From contig JADJOM010000003.1 in assembly GCA_016713785.1 (NCBI GenBank), forward strand, positions 620,001 through 684,000: a stretch of 64,000 nucleotides of DNA, read 5' to 3'. Below the pieces are notes generated by a model. The model saw nothing but the letters and a program-made list of their open reading frames with translations, had not been told where the DNA came from and did no database searches. Shown in pieces: positions 44,559-53,858 of this stretch. Positions within the stretch are counted from its first letter, which is position 1. Each line of letters opens with the position of its first letter. Made by a program: the position numbers and the translations under genes. This DNA comes from Gemmatimonadota bacterium (GTDB taxonomy: Bacteria; Gemmatimonadota; Gemmatimonadetes; Gemmatimonadales; GWC2-71-9).

Positions 44559-44989
44559 ACCCACGCGAACGCGTCTATGTCGCCCTCGGCAGCAACCTCG
44601 GGGACCGCGAGGGCTACCTCGCCCGGGCCCGCGAGGCGCTCGGCAAGCTGCCCCTCACCACCGTGCTGGCGGTGTCCTCCATCGAGGAGACCGAGCCGGT
44701 GGGGCCCCCGGGCCAGGAGCGCTACCTCAACCAGATGGTGCTGGTGGAGACCGCGCTCGACCCCGGCCGCTTCCTCAAGCAGCTGCACCGCATCGAGGAC
44801 GAGAACGGGCGCGAGCGGGGCGAGCGCTGGGGGCCGCGCACCCTGGACCTCGACATCGTCCGCTTCGGCACCCGGCGCCTGCGCGATGCCGACCTCCGCA
44901 TTCCCCACCTCGAGCTCCCCAACCGCGACTGGTGGCAGCGGGAGATCGAGGAGGTGGACCGGCTCGCGCCGGCGCGCACCAGCGACTGA
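44555..44989 (+). CDS. folK: 2-amino-4-hydroxy-6-hydroxymethyldihydropteridine pyrophosphokinase
   Basis: HPPK of folate synthesis. The 144-aa protein shows VYVALGSNLGDREGYL at the start, YLNQMVLVETAL and the signature RGERWGPRTLDLDIVRFG (R-W-g-PRtlDlDil), then IPHLELPNRDW. Slightly shorter than E. coli HPPK (159 aa). ATGA overlap with the preceding gene. After its stop CCGCGCCC (44997-45004) and GGGCGCGG (45012-45019) could form a hairpin before panB. Confidence 0.94.
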   Translation: MNPRERVYVALGSNLGDREGYLARAREALGKLPLTTVLAVSSIEETEPVGPPGQERYLNQMVLVETALDPGRFLKQLHRIEDENGRERGERWGPRTLDLDIVRFGTRRLRDADLRIPHLELPNRDWWQREIEEVDRLAPARTSD

Positions 44990-45040
44990 CCCGACCCGCG
45001 CCCGGACCACGGGGCGCGGCACTCCTCCTGGGGAACCTGC

Positions 45041-45850
45041 ATGTCCGTCGAACCGAAGTCCCTGTCCATTCCCGACCTGCGGGAGCAGAAGGCCCAGGGC
45101 CGGAAGCTCACCGTGCTCACCTGCTATGACGCCCTCTTCGCCCGGCTGCTCGACGGCGCGGTGGACCTCCTGCTGGTGGGCGACTCGCTCAACCAGGTGC
45201 TCGCCGGGCACGCCACCACGCTGAGCGCCACCCTGGACCAGATGATCTACCACGCCCAGGCGGTGCGCCGCGGCGCGGAGAAGTCGCTGGTGTTCGTGGA
45301 CCTGCCGTTCCTGAGCTACCAGGTCACGGTGGAGGAGGCGCTGCGCAACGCCGGCCGCGTCATGAAGGAGACCGGCGCGCACGGCGTGAAGCTCGAGGGG
45401 GGCGAGACCATGGCCGAGACCATCCGCGCCCTGGTGCGGATCGGCATCCCGGTGATGGCGCACATCGGCCTCACGCCCCAGTCGGTGCACCAGCTCGGGG
45501 GCTACCGGGTGCAGGGCCGCGACCCCGCCGCCGCCGACCGGCTCCGCTCCGATGCGCGGTTCGTGGAGGAGGCCGGCGCCTGCTCGGTGGTGCTCGAGCT
45601 GGTGCCCGCGCCGCTCGCCACCGAGGTGAGCGCGCTGCTCCGCATCCCCACGATCGGCATCGGCGCCGGCGCCGGGTGCGACGGCCAGGTGCTGGTGCTG
45701 CACGACATGCTCGGCCTCAACGAGGGCTTCCGGCCCCGGTTCCTCAAGACCTACGCCGACCTCGCGGGGGTGGTCCGCGGCGCGGCCCGCGCCTTCAGCG
45801 ACGACGTGCGCGCCGGCCGCTATCCCGGGAAGGAACACAGCTTCGAGTGA
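45041..45850 (+). CDS. panB: 3-methyl-2-oxobutanoate hydroxymethyltransferase
   Basis: Adds a one-carbon unit from methylene-tetrahydrofolate to 2-oxoisovalerate, the first step of pantothenate synthesis. A 269-aa protein with KLTVLTCYDALFARLLDGAV, the metal site LLVGDSLNQVLAGHATT, AHIGLTPQSVHQLGGYRVQG and the IPTIGIGAGAGCDGQVLVLHD block. TGATG overlap with panC. Confidence 0.96.
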   Translation: MSVEPKSLSIPDLREQKAQGRKLTVLTCYDALFARLLDGAVDLLLVGDSLNQVLAGHATTLSATLDQMIYHAQAVRRGAEKSLVFVDLPFLSYQVTVEEALRNAGRVMKETGAHGVKLEGGETMAETIRALVRIGIPVMAHIGLTPQSVHQLGGYRVQGRDPAAADRLRSDARFVEEAGACSVVLELVPAPLATEVSALLRIPTIGIGAGAGCDGQVLVLHDMLGLNEGFRPRFLKTYADLAGVVRGAARAFSDDVRAGRYPGKEHSFE

Positions 45851-46704
45851 TGGTCGACCTGCGGGAGATCCCCGCGCTCCGGGCCTGGCGCGCGGCGGAA
45901 CGGGCGGCCGGCCGGCGGGTGGCGTTCGTCCCCACCATGGGCGCGCTGCACGCCGGCCACCTGGCGCTGGTGGACCTGGCCGCGCGCCTCGCCCCGACGG
46001 TGCTCATGAGCGTCTTCGTCAACCCGCTGCAGTTCGGCCCGGGCGAGGACTTTGCCCGCTACCCCCGGGACCTGGACCGCGATCGCGCCCTCGCGGCGGG
46101 ACGCGGGGTGGCCGCGCTGTTCGTGCCGGCCGTGGAGGCGATGTATCCCCCCGGGGCCGAGACCCGCGTGGTGCCGGGCCCGATGGCGGAGCGGTGGGAA
46201 GGCGCACAGCGCCCGGGCCACTTCGCCGGGGTGCTCACGGTCGTGGCCAAGCTGCTCAACCTGGTCCAGCCCGACCTCGCCGTCTTCGGCCAGAAGGACA
46301 TCCAGCAGGTCTGCCTGGTACAGCGGATGGTCCGCGATCTGGACCTGCCGGTCGAAATTCATGTTGGGCGGACCGTCCGTGAAACCGACGGCCTGGCGTT
46401 GAGCAGCCGCAACGCCTACCTGTCGAGTGCGGATCGGGCCGCGGCGCTGTCGTTGAGTCGGGCCCTCCGGGCCGCCGATCTGGCATGGCGCGGGGGTGAG
46501 GCGGAGGCGCTGCGGCTCCACTCCCTCATGATGGAGCAATTCCATATGTCCATTGGAGTTACGGTGGACTATATTGCCATCGTCGACCCCGACACCCTGC
46601 GCCCGGTGGAGCGGGCTGACGGTGGCACGATCGTCGCTGTTGCTGCCCGCGTAGGTCGGACGCGACTGCTCGATAACCACATCCTCGGGACGGAGTTCTG
46701 TTGA
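45850..46704 (+). CDS. panC: Pantothenate synthetase
   Basis: Condenses pantoate and beta-alanine using ATP. The 284-aa protein has the nucleotide motif VPTMGALHAGHLALVDLA, the KMSKS-like region GRTVRETDGLALSSRN and VFGQKDIQQVCLVQRM. The ATG at 45850 shares its A with the panB TGA. Its stop overlaps a TTG start of the following HD gene. Confidence 0.96.
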   Translation: MVDLREIPALRAWRAAERAAGRRVAFVPTMGALHAGHLALVDLAARLAPTVLMSVFVNPLQFGPGEDFARYPRDLDRDRALAAGRGVAALFVPAVEAMYPPGAETRVVPGPMAERWEGAQRPGHFAGVLTVVAKLLNLVQPDLAVFGQKDIQQVCLVQRMVRDLDLPVEIHVGRTVRETDGLALSSRNAYLSSADRAAALSLSRALRAADLAWRGGEAEALRLHSLMMEQFHMSIGVTVDYIAIVDPDTLRPVERADGGTIVAVAARVGRTRLLDNHILGTEFC

Positions 46705-47288
46705 GCCTCATCGGCGAAGCACGCCCCACGCCTTCCGGACTCCGGCCGACCCTGCCGGACTGGGCGGTGGTGACCCCGGCGCGGCTGGCTCATATCGAGC
46801 GGGTCGCGGGACTGGTGGCGCGCTGGGCGGAAGAGATGGGGGTCCCGGACAGCGAACGGAACCGGTGGCTGCGCGCCGTGTGGCTGCACGACGCGCTGCG
46901 GGACGCCCCGGCCCCGGAGCTGGAGCGGTGGGCGCCGTCGGCGGTGGGCCCCGTGGAACTGCGCCACGGGCCCGCCAGCGCCGCGCGCGCCAAGGCCGAT
47001 GGCGAGACCGATCGGGGCGTCCTCGACGCTGTCCGGTATCACACCACCGGCCTGGCCGAATGGGACATGGTGGGACGGGTGCTGTACTGCGCGGACTTTC
47101 TCGAGCCGGGGCGGACGTACCGGAACGAGGATCGCGCGGCCCTCACGGCGCGCTTCCCGCACGACCCCGGCGGGGTCCTGCGCGAGGTGGCGCGCCTTCG
47201 CCTGGGCCACGCCGTGGAATCCGGCTGGCCCCTCCCCGAGCCCACGGTCCGGTTTTGGAACTCACTCCAGGCGCGCGCCGCGGGCTGA
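46701..47288 (+). CDS. HD-domain hydrolase, YqeK-like
   Basis: A 195-aa HD-domain protein starting at TTG 46701 (TTGA overlap with panC). Motifs: AHIERVAGLVARWAEEMGVP, the metal-binding LHDALRDAPAPEL and the later RYHTTGLAEWDMVGRVLYCA, DFLEPGR. This order (H...HD...H-x-x-G...yiaD-x-x-ePgR) is that of YqeK, a hydrolase of symmetric diadenosine tetraphosphate. In many bacteria yqeK lies near nadD and a LytR_C gene; here a LytR_C gene follows. Confidence 0.82.
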   Translation: MSLIGEARPTPSGLRPTLPDWAVVTPARLAHIERVAGLVARWAEEMGVPDSERNRWLRAVWLHDALRDAPAPELERWAPSAVGPVELRHGPASAARAKADGETDRGVLDAVRYHTTGLAEWDMVGRVLYCADFLEPGRTYRNEDRAALTARFPHDPGGVLREVARLRLGHAVESGWPLPEPTVRFWNSLQARAAG

Positions 47289-47686
47289 TCGCCGCCGGCG
47301 CCCTGCTGGCCCTGCTGCTCCTGGTCCTCGCCGTGCGGGCCCTCCGCCGCGACCAGGTTGAAGGGCACGCCTTCGCCATCCCCGCCACCGATCACGCCCT
47401 GCAGGTCGAGGTGCTCAACGGCAGCGGCCGCAACGGCCTCGCCCGTCTCGGCGCGCGCCGGCTGCGGCGGCAGGGGATCGACGTCGTGCTCTTCGGGACC
47501 GCCACCGAGACCCCCACCGACAGCACCCGGATCATCCTGCGCCGCGGCGACCGCGACCGGGCCGAGCGGGTGCGTGGCGCCCTCGGCCTGGGCAGGCTCG
47601 AGGTGGCGCTGGACTCCCTGCGGCGGGTGGACGTCACCGTGCTCCTCGGGCCGGACTTCCAGCCGGATGAGGAGGGACGGCCCTGA
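47255..47686 (+). CDS. LytR C-terminal-domain membrane protein
   Basis: About 143 aa from a TTG at 47255 (no ATG is available in frame before the membrane segment). RRGLIAAGALLALLLLVLAV is a membrane anchor, followed by the LytR_C domain: LQVEVLNGSGRNGLARLGAR, then GIDVVLFGTATETPTDSTRI and a closing VTVLLGPDF. Such proteins sit at the cell envelope; function is unknown. The start overlaps the YqeK-like gene by 34 nt and the 3' end overlaps the oppositely oriented histidine kinase by 53 nt. Confidence 0.78.
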   Translation: MELTPGARRGLIAAGALLALLLLVLAVRALRRDQVEGHAFAIPATDHALQVEVLNGSGRNGLARLGARRLRRQGIDVVLFGTATETPTDSTRIILRRGDRDRAERVRGALGLGRLEVALDSLRRVDVTVLLGPDFQPDEEGRP

Positions 47687-50600
47687 CCCAGCGTCCCACC
47701 TCCGCCACCAGTTCGGCGGGGAGATAGGGCTTGGGCAGGAAGGCCGCGTTGGGCATCGTGCCGCACCGGCGGGACACCTCCTCCTCGCTGAACCCGCTGG
47801 TCAGCATCACCGGGACCTCCGGGGCCAGCGCCGCCATCGCCGCCAGCGTCTCGTCGCCGCCCATGCCCGGCATCGTCAGGTCGAGCACCACCAGTCCCAG
47901 CCGCTCGCGCAGCTCGCGGAAGCGGGCCAGCGCCTCCTCGCCGTTCGCCGCCGTCGTCACCTCGTAGCCGGCCCGTTCCAGGAACGTCCGCATCAGCCGG
48001 AGCACGTCCGCCTCATCATCCACCAGCAGGAGGCGCGCGCGGGGCGCCCCGGCGGGGGCGGCGACCGTGACCGCCGGCGCGCGCCCGGCGAGCGGAAACA
48101 GCACCCGGATCACGGTGCGGCCGGGCGCGCTCGCGACCGCGATGGTCCCCCGGTGGCGGCGGACGATGCCCAGCACCGCGGCGAGGCCCAGCCCGCGGCC
48201 CGGGAAGCGGGTGGAGAAGAATGGCTCGAACATCCGCCGCTGGACCTCCACGTCGATCCCCGAGCCGTCGTCCTCCACCTCGAGGGAGACGTACGGCCCC
48301 GGCTGGGCCTCCTGGGGCAGGAGGGTGGTCACGAGGAACTCCCGGGTGGCGTGCAGCAGCCCGGTGCGGACCGTGACGATGCCCCGGTTCCCCTCCAGCG
48401 CCTCGCCGGCGTTGGTCACCAGGTTCACCAGCACCTGCCGCAGCTGCGACGGATCCGCCTCGATGGCGGGCAGCGCCTCGGCCGGTTCCAGCACCAGGCG
48501 CGCCGGGCTGGGCAGCGCCGCCTGCAGCAGGCTGGCGCTCTCGCGGACCACCGCCGAGGAATCCACCGGGCCCACCACGAACTGGCCCCGGCCGGCATAG
48601 GCCAGCATCTGCGCCGTCAGCTCCGCCGCGCGGAGCGAGGCCTGCTCCACCTGCCGGAGCGGCTCGGTGGCCGGATGCTCCGGGGGGAGCGCCGCCCGGG
48701 CCAGGTGCGCGTTCCCCAGGACCAGGGTGAGCAGGTTGTTGAAGTCGTGCGCGATCCCGCCCGCGAGCACCCCGATGCTCTCGAGCTTCTGCGCCTCCAG
48801 CAGCCGCTCCTGGAACTGCTGGGTGGCCCGTCCGGCGCGGCGCTGCTCGGTCACGTCCTCGTGGATCGCCACCAGGCCCGTCACCTCGCCGGTGTGGTCC
48901 CGCAGCGGCGCGGTGGAGATCGTGATCTCGAGCGTGGTGCCGTTCTTGTGCCGCCGCGTGGCCGAGAGCCGCCGCACGCCGCCCTCCCGGCGCGCCGCCT
49001 CGACCATCCGCCGGAAGTCCTCGCGTTCCTCGGGGGGGATCACCGGGGATGGCCCGCCGACCGCCTCGGCCGCCGTGAAGCCGTACAGACGCTCCGCGGC
49101 GGGATTCCAGCCCGTGACGATCCCCTCGCGGTCCAGCGTGACGATCGGCAGGGGAGAGGCATCGATGACGGCCCGGACCCGCCGGGTGGCCGCGCGCTCG
49201 AGCAGTTCGGCGTGCTTCCGGTCGGTGATGTCCCCGGCGATGCCGGAGAGGTGGGCCGTGCCGGCGAGCGGGTCCCGGACCAGGGTGGCGCGATCGTGGA
49301 TCCAGCGCACCCGGCCGTCCGCCCGGGTGATGCGGTATTCGAGGTCGTACCCGCCTTCCTCACCCCGGCTCACCAGCCCGTGCCACGCCCGCTCGACGGC
49401 CGGCCGGTCGTCCGCCGCGATCGTGGCCAGCCACAGGTGCGGGTCGGCGTACAGCGCGGCCGGGGAGTGTCCCCAGATCCGCTCGAACGAGGGGCTCACG
49501 TACAGCACCCGCTCCGGCTCCACCTGGGCGAGCCAGAAGACCTCGCTGCTCTGCTCGGCGTAGCGGAAGAAGCGCTCTTCCAGCTCCCGGATGCGGTGCT
49601 CGCTCTCCTTCTGGCCGGTGATGTCGATGGTGGCGCCCGCCATCCGCACCGGCCGCCCCGCCGCGTCCCACACCGCCTGCCCGTGCACCATGCACCAGCG
49701 CCACCCGCCGTCGCGGGCCCGCATCCGGTACTCGACCACGTAGGGCGTGCGCTGCTCGAAGTGCCGCCGCACCTCCGCGAAGACCCGCTCCCGGTCGTCG
49801 GGGTGCAGCGCCTCCTCCCAGGTGCGCACATGGTTCGGGAGTTCGGCGTCGTCGTAGCCGAGCAGCGCCTTCCACTGGGGGGAGAACAGGGTCTCGCCGC
49901 TCACCACGTTCCAGTCCCACACCCCGGCGCGGGCACTGGAGGCCGCGAGGGCGTAGCGCTCCTCGCTGCGGCGGAGCGCGTCCGCGGCCTGGTGGCGGCT
50001 GCTGACGTCGCGGCACAGCGCCACGATCGTGCCGTCGTCCTGGACGGCGGCGTTGATCTCGATGGCGAGCACCGCGCCATCCCGGTGCTGGTAATCCACC
50101 TCGAGGTTGGTCACGCTGCCCACGCGCACCGCCTGCCGCACCTCCGCGGCGTTGCGGTCGACGTCGTACGGGGCGGTCCACTCGGTGACCCGGTGCCCCC
50201 GGATCTCCTCCAGCGACTGGTGGCCCGTGAGCCGGACGTATTCCGGATTGGCGTCGAGCACCCGGCCCGCGGCGTCGATGATCACGTAGCCGGTGGCCGT
50301 CAGGTCCACCAGGGTCCGGTACTTCCGCTCGCTGGCCTCGAGCGCCTGCTCGGCCTGGCGCCGGTCGGTGATGTCCACGAACGCCGCCACCGCGCCCCGG
50401 GCCCGGCCCGCCTCGTCGCGCAGCGGGGTGACGTTGCCCAGCAGGTGCCGCTCGGCGCCGTCGGCGAAGTGGATCGTCTCCTCGAAGCCCCGGAGCTCCA
50501 CCCCGCGGCGGGCGGTGCGCTGGAGGGGGAGCTCCTCCGGCGCGAGCGCCCGCCCCTGCTGCCGCACCTCGAAATGCCGCGGGGCGTCCGGACCGCTGAG

Positions 50601-51041
50601 GGAGAGGTTGCTGCCCACGGGCATGCGGAGCAGCTCGCGGGCGGCGCGGTTGCCGGTGATGTGCGCGGCGTCGGGGTCACGGGCAAACCACACCGCGGCG
50701 GGCACCACCTCGAGCAGCGAACTCAGCTCGTTCTCGAGGGCCCGGCTTTCCGCCTCCGCCGCGCGCGCCCGGCTGGCGGTGCCAAGGATGGGGCGGAGGG
50801 CCGCGAGGCCGATGACCACCAGGACGGACACGGCGAGGGCGAGGAGCCCCTCGAAGACCAGGGACGGGTGATCCGGGGCGGCGGCGATCTGGCGCAGCAG
50901 CAGCACCCGCCCGATGCCGATCAGGAAGATGGCGCCGGCCAGCAGGCGCCAGGCCCACGGCCGGGAGCTGGCGCGCGCGAGCAGCAGGGCCTGGACGGCC
51001 GCGAGGAGCTGGAGGAAAATCGACAGGATGACGAGCGCCAT
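47634..51041 (-). CDS. Hybrid sensor histidine kinase with five PAS domains and a receiver
   Basis: About 1135 aa from ATG 51041 (GTG 51053 is also possible). Three hydrophobic helices (residues 1-85) are followed by five PAS/PAC units (roughly 110-230, 245-365, 370-490, 500-620, 635-755; e.g. TATGYVIIDAAGRVLDANPE, VVEYRMRARDGGWRW). Then the HisKA phospho-acceptor (SIGVLAGGIAHDFNNLLTLV), the HATPase domain (LRQVLVNLVTNAGEALEGN, DDGSGID, GRGLGLAAVLGIVRRHRG) and a C-terminal receiver with phospho-Asp in LGLVVLDLTMPGMGG. The output partner is unknown, as no DNA-binding regulator is adjacent. It is convergent with the LytR_C gene, overlapping 53 nt, and has its own upstream region of about 100 bp to the glycerate kinase gene. 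Confidence 0.92.
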   Translation of the reverse strand: MALVILSIFLQLLAAVQALLLARASSRPWAWRLLAGAIFLIGIGRVLLLRQIAAAPDHPSLVFEGLLALAVSVLVVIGLAALRPILGTASRARAAEAESRALENELSSLLEVVPAAVWFARDPDAAHITGNRAARELLRMPVGSNLSLSGPDAPRHFEVRQQGRALAPEELPLQRTARRGVELRGFEETIHFADGAERHLLGNVTPLRDEAGRARGAVAAFVDITDRRQAEQALEASERKYRTLVDLTATGYVIIDAAGRVLDANPEYVRLTGHQSLEEIRGHRVTEWTAPYDVDRNAAEVRQAVRVGSVTNLEVDYQHRDGAVLAIEINAAVQDDGTIVALCRDVSSRHQAADALRRSEERYALAASSARAGVWDWNVVSGETLFSPQWKALLGYDDAELPNHVRTWEEALHPDDRERVFAEVRRHFEQRTPYVVEYRMRARDGGWRWCMVHGQAVWDAAGRPVRMAGATIDITGQKESEHRIRELEERFFRYAEQSSEVFWLAQVEPERVLYVSPSFERIWGHSPAALYADPHLWLATIAADDRPAVERAWHGLVSRGEEGGYDLEYRITRADGRVRWIHDRATLVRDPLAGTAHLSGIAGDITDRKHAELLERAATRRVRAVIDASPLPIVTLDREGIVTGWNPAAERLYGFTAAEAVGGPSPVIPPEEREDFRRMVEAARREGGVRRLSATRRHKNGTTLEITISTAPLRDHTGEVTGLVAIHEDVTEQRRAGRATQQFQERLLEAQKLESIGVLAGGIAHDFNNLLTLVLGNAHLARAALPPEHPATEPLRQVEQASLRAAELTAQMLAYAGRGQFVVGPVDSSAVVRESASLLQAALPSPARLVLEPAEALPAIEADPSQLRQVLVNLVTNAGEALEGNRGIVTVRTGLLHATREFLVTTLLPQEAQPGPYVSLEVEDDGSGIDVEVQRRMFEPFFSTRFPGRGLGLAAVLGIVRRHRGTIAVASAPGRTVIRVLFPLAGRAPAVTVAAPAGAPRARLLLVDDEADVLRLMRTFLERAGYEVTTAANGEEALARFRELRERLGLVVLDLTMPGMGGDETLAAMAALAPEVPVMLTSGFSEEEVSRRCGTMPNAAFLPKPYLPAELVAEVGRWVRAVPPHPAGSPARGAR

Positions 51042-51145
51042 GAACCCACCCACGCTCCATCGGGAGCGGCTGGCGCCGCACGGGGCGGCCGGTCAGCTCA
51101 GGGGGCCCGGCGCCCGGACGGCGGGCGGGGAGGGGCTAGGGCAAC

Positions 51146-52501
51146 CTAGCGGGGGCGGAGGAGAAAACCCAGCACCACGTCCATCACGTTGGTCCCGGTC
51201 ATCCCGGTATGGAACAGGTCGCCGGCGGCGGCGAGCGCCGCCTGGCTGGCATGGGCGGCCAGGTCCGCGCCGGGGTCGCGACCGGCGGCCGCGGCCCGCG
51301 CCCAGGTGCCGGCGTCGCCAAAGGCGCCGGCCGCGTCGGTGGGGCCGTCCCGCCCGTCGGTCCCGGCGGCCAGCAGGGTGACCGGCCGCGCGGCGGGCCC
51401 CGCAGCGGCCAGCGCGCCGGCGGCGGCCAGCGCCAGTTCCTGCGAACGCCCCCCCAGGCCGGCGTCGGGGGGAAGGGTGACGGTGGTCTCCCCACCCCAT
51501 ACAAGGACTGTATCTTTATTCATCCCCCCGGCTTGCGCTCCCGTGCCATTTGTGGCATCATAGGTCAGCAGGGTCGCTGCGAGGCGGCGTCCCACATCCG
51601 CCGCCTCGCCCGACAGGGCAGCATCCAGCAGCCGCGCCTCCAGCCCGTACCCGGACGCGCATCGGCAGGCCGCCTCGAGCGCCAACCGGTTGCTCGCAAT
51701 GAGGGTCGTCTCGGTGGTCCGGAAGGCGGCGTCCCCGGCCTTCGGCGTCTCCGGGATGGTCCCGCGGATCACCGCCTCGAGGTGCGCGCGCAGCGTGGCG
51801 GGCAGCTGTTCCCACACACCGGCGGAGCCCATGGCTGCTTTCACCTCCGCCGCGCTGGACGCATCCGGAACGCACGGACCCGAGCCGATCGACCCCAAGT
51901 CGTCCCCGATGACGTCGGAGATTGTGAAATTTTTCACGTGTGCCGGGGAGAGTGCGGCGGCGAGCCGGCCGCCCGCCCACCGTGCAAACCGCTTGCGGAT
52001 CCGGTTCATCGCGGTGATGTCGAGGCCGGAACCGAGCAGCAGGCGATAGAGCTGGGCCAGATCGGCGGGGGGGATCCCCGCCACCGGGGCGCCGATCAGG
52101 CTGGTGGTGCCGCCGGACAGCAGGACCCAGACTTCGTGGCCCGGGGCCACGCCCTGGACGGCCCGGCCCAGCGCCTCCGCCGCCCCGAGCGAGCCTGCGC
52201 CCGGTTGCGGGTGGTCGCCGACGGCCACGGCCAGTCGGGGGTGTGGCGACGCGGCAGGCTCCGGCACGACCAGCAGTCCGCCGGCCGGCGCCTGGCCCCG
52301 GGCCGCGAGCCACTCCACCGCGGCTACGGCCATCGGGTGCGCGGCCTTGCCGAGGGCCAGCAGGTGTACCGGGCCGGCCGGCGGGGTGGCGGCATCGAGG
52401 GCGGCCCGCAGCGCGGGGCCGGGGGCGGCCGCGGTGACGGCCGCCCAGTACAGCTCGGCCAGCAGGGCCCGGGGGTCCGCGGGCGGTTCGAGTGTCGGCA
52501 T
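51146..52501 (-). CDS. gckA: Glycerate 2-kinase (MOFRL family)
   Basis: Phosphorylates D-glycerate to 2-phosphoglycerate. The 451-aa length fits the MOFRL-type enzyme of the serine cycle. GPVHLLALGKAAHPMAVAAV, ALGRAVQGVAPGHEVWVLLS followed by GGTTSLIGAPV, the DITAMNRIRKRFARWAGGRL helix and the C-terminal MOFRL part (VWGGETTVTLPPDAGLGGRS, LAAGTDGRDGPTDAAGA) are family hallmarks. Start ATG 52501 gives the normal N-terminus. The gene diverges from the serine-glyoxylate aminotransferase operon across 118 bp, and its product feeds 2-phosphoglycerate towards the PEP used by the PEP carboxylase at the operon's end. Confidence 0.93.
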   Translation of the reverse strand: MPTLEPPADPRALLAELYWAAVTAAAPGPALRAALDAATPPAGPVHLLALGKAAHPMAVAAVEWLAARGQAPAGGLLVVPEPAASPHPRLAVAVGDHPQPGAGSLGAAEALGRAVQGVAPGHEVWVLLSGGTTSLIGAPVAGIPPADLAQLYRLLLGSGLDITAMNRIRKRFARWAGGRLAAALSPAHVKNFTISDVIGDDLGSIGSGPCVPDASSAAEVKAAMGSAGVWEQLPATLRAHLEAVIRGTIPETPKAGDAAFRTTETTLIASNRLALEAACRCASGYGLEARLLDAALSGEAADVGRRLAATLLTYDATNGTGAQAGGMNKDTVLVWGGETTVTLPPDAGLGGRSQELALAAAGALAAAGPAARPVTLLAAGTDGRDGPTDAAGAFGDAGTWARAAAAGRDPGADLAAHASQAALAAAGDLFHTGMTGTNVMDVVLGFLLRPR

Positions 52502-52619
52502 GCTCGGGTCCGGAGGTCGTGGGGCAGGGTGACGCCGTATGAACATACAGCCACCCGCACGCATTCGCGCGGGCGCCCGGAGCGCCCGGTTCGTCGTGAC
52601 TTCAGCAGAGGATGGTGTC
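52502..52619. promoter_or_regulatory. Divergent promoter region of the serine-cycle cluster
   Basis: 118 bp between gckA and the aminotransferase gene must drive both directions. AGAGGATG just before ATG 52620 is a ribosome-binding site. I see no convincing -35/-10 pair or operator palindrome, and no regulator gene is adjacent. Confidence 0.4.
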
Positions 52620-53858
52620 ATGCCTGGCCGCAACTTCCTGTTCGTCCCCGGTCCCACCAACACCCCGGACCGGATCCTCAGGGCGATGCACGTCCCGATG
52701 GAAGACCATCGCTCGTCGGCGTTCCCCGAGCTGACCCTGCCGATCCTCCGCGACCTGCGCACCGTCTTCAAGACCACGACCGGCACCCCGTTCGTGTTCC
52801 CGGGCACCGGCACCGGCGGCTGGGAATCGGCGCTCGTGAACACGCTCTCCCCGGGCGACAAGGTGCTGTCCTTCCGCTACGGCCAGTTCAGCCACCTCTG
52901 GATCGACATGATGGGACGGCTCGGCCTCGACGTCACCGCCATCGACGTGGAGTGGGGCGAGGGCGCGCCGCCGGCCCGGATCGAGGAACTCCTCCGCCAG
53001 GATACCGCCCATGCGTACAAGGCGGTCTGCGTGGTCCACAACGAGACCGCCACCGGCGTGACCAGCGACATCGGGGCGGTACGGAAGGCGATCGACGCGG
53101 CGAAGCACCCGGCGCTGCTGTTCGTGGACAGCGTGTCCGGCCTGGCCAGCATCGACTTCCGCATGGATGAGTGGAAGGTCGACATCTGCGTGACCGGCTC
53201 GCAGAAGGGCTTCATGCTGCCGGCGGGCGCCGGCATCGTCTGCGTGGGGCCGCGCGCCCTCGAGCTCGGCACGACGGCGAAGCTGCCGCGCTGCTACTGG
53301 AGCTACGAGGACATGCTCAAGGCCAACGCCACCGGGTACTTCCCCTACACCCCGTCGATCCCCATGCTCTACGGGCTGCGGGAGGCGCTGACCATGCTGC
53401 TCGAGGAGGGGATGGAGCATGTCTACGCGCGGCACCACCGCCTGGCGGAAGGCTGCCGCCGCGCCGTGGCCGCGTGGGGGCTCTCGCTCTGCTCCAAGGG
53501 GCCGCAGTGGCACTCCGACACGGTCAGCGCCATCATGGTGCCGCCGGGGTTCAACGGCGCCGACGTGATCGACGTGGCGTACCGGCGCTACAACTTTGCC
53601 CTCGGCGCCGGGCTCAACAAGGTGGCGGGGAAGCTGTTCCGCATCGGGCACCTCGGGGACCTCAACGAGATCACCCTGCTCGCCGGGATCGCCGGGGCCG
53701 AGATGGCCATGCGCGACGTCGGCATCAAGGTGGCCTACGGCACCGGCGTGGCGGCCGCGCAGGAGTACTGGCAGCAGACCCAGGCGCCGCTGCCCGCCCG
53801 GAAGGGGGCGGCGCCGGCCGAGGCCGCCGCGGCCAAGAAGCCGGCGGGGGTCGCGTGA
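52620..53858 (+). CDS. sgaA: Serine-glyoxylate aminotransferase
   Basis: Transfers the amino group from serine to glyoxylate, giving hydroxypyruvate and glycine. A 412-aa class-V PLP enzyme: FLFVPGPTNTPDRILRAMHV at the start, PFVFPGTGTGGWESALVNTL, and the PLP lysine 196 in DICVTGSQKGFMLPAGAGI. YRRYNFALGAGLNKVAGKLF with the substrate Arg in RIGHLGDLNE completes the pattern. The C-terminal Ala/Lys tail is extra. ATG 52620 is the family start. Its stop overlaps the malyl-CoA lyase GTG (GTGA). First gene of the serine-cycle operon. Confidence 0.95.
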   Translation: MPGRNFLFVPGPTNTPDRILRAMHVPMEDHRSSAFPELTLPILRDLRTVFKTTTGTPFVFPGTGTGGWESALVNTLSPGDKVLSFRYGQFSHLWIDMMGRLGLDVTAIDVEWGEGAPPARIEELLRQDTAHAYKAVCVVHNETATGVTSDIGAVRKAIDAAKHPALLFVDSVSGLASIDFRMDEWKVDICVTGSQKGFMLPAGAGIVCVGPRALELGTTAKLPRCYWSYEDMLKANATGYFPYTPSIPMLYGLREALTMLLEEGMEHVYARHHRLAEGCRRAVAAWGLSLCSKGPQWHSDTVSAIMVPPGFNGADVIDVAYRRYNFALGAGLNKVAGKLFRIGHLGDLNEITLLAGIAGAEMAMRDVGIKVAYGTGVAAAQEYWQQTQAPLPARKGAAPAEAAAAKKPAGVA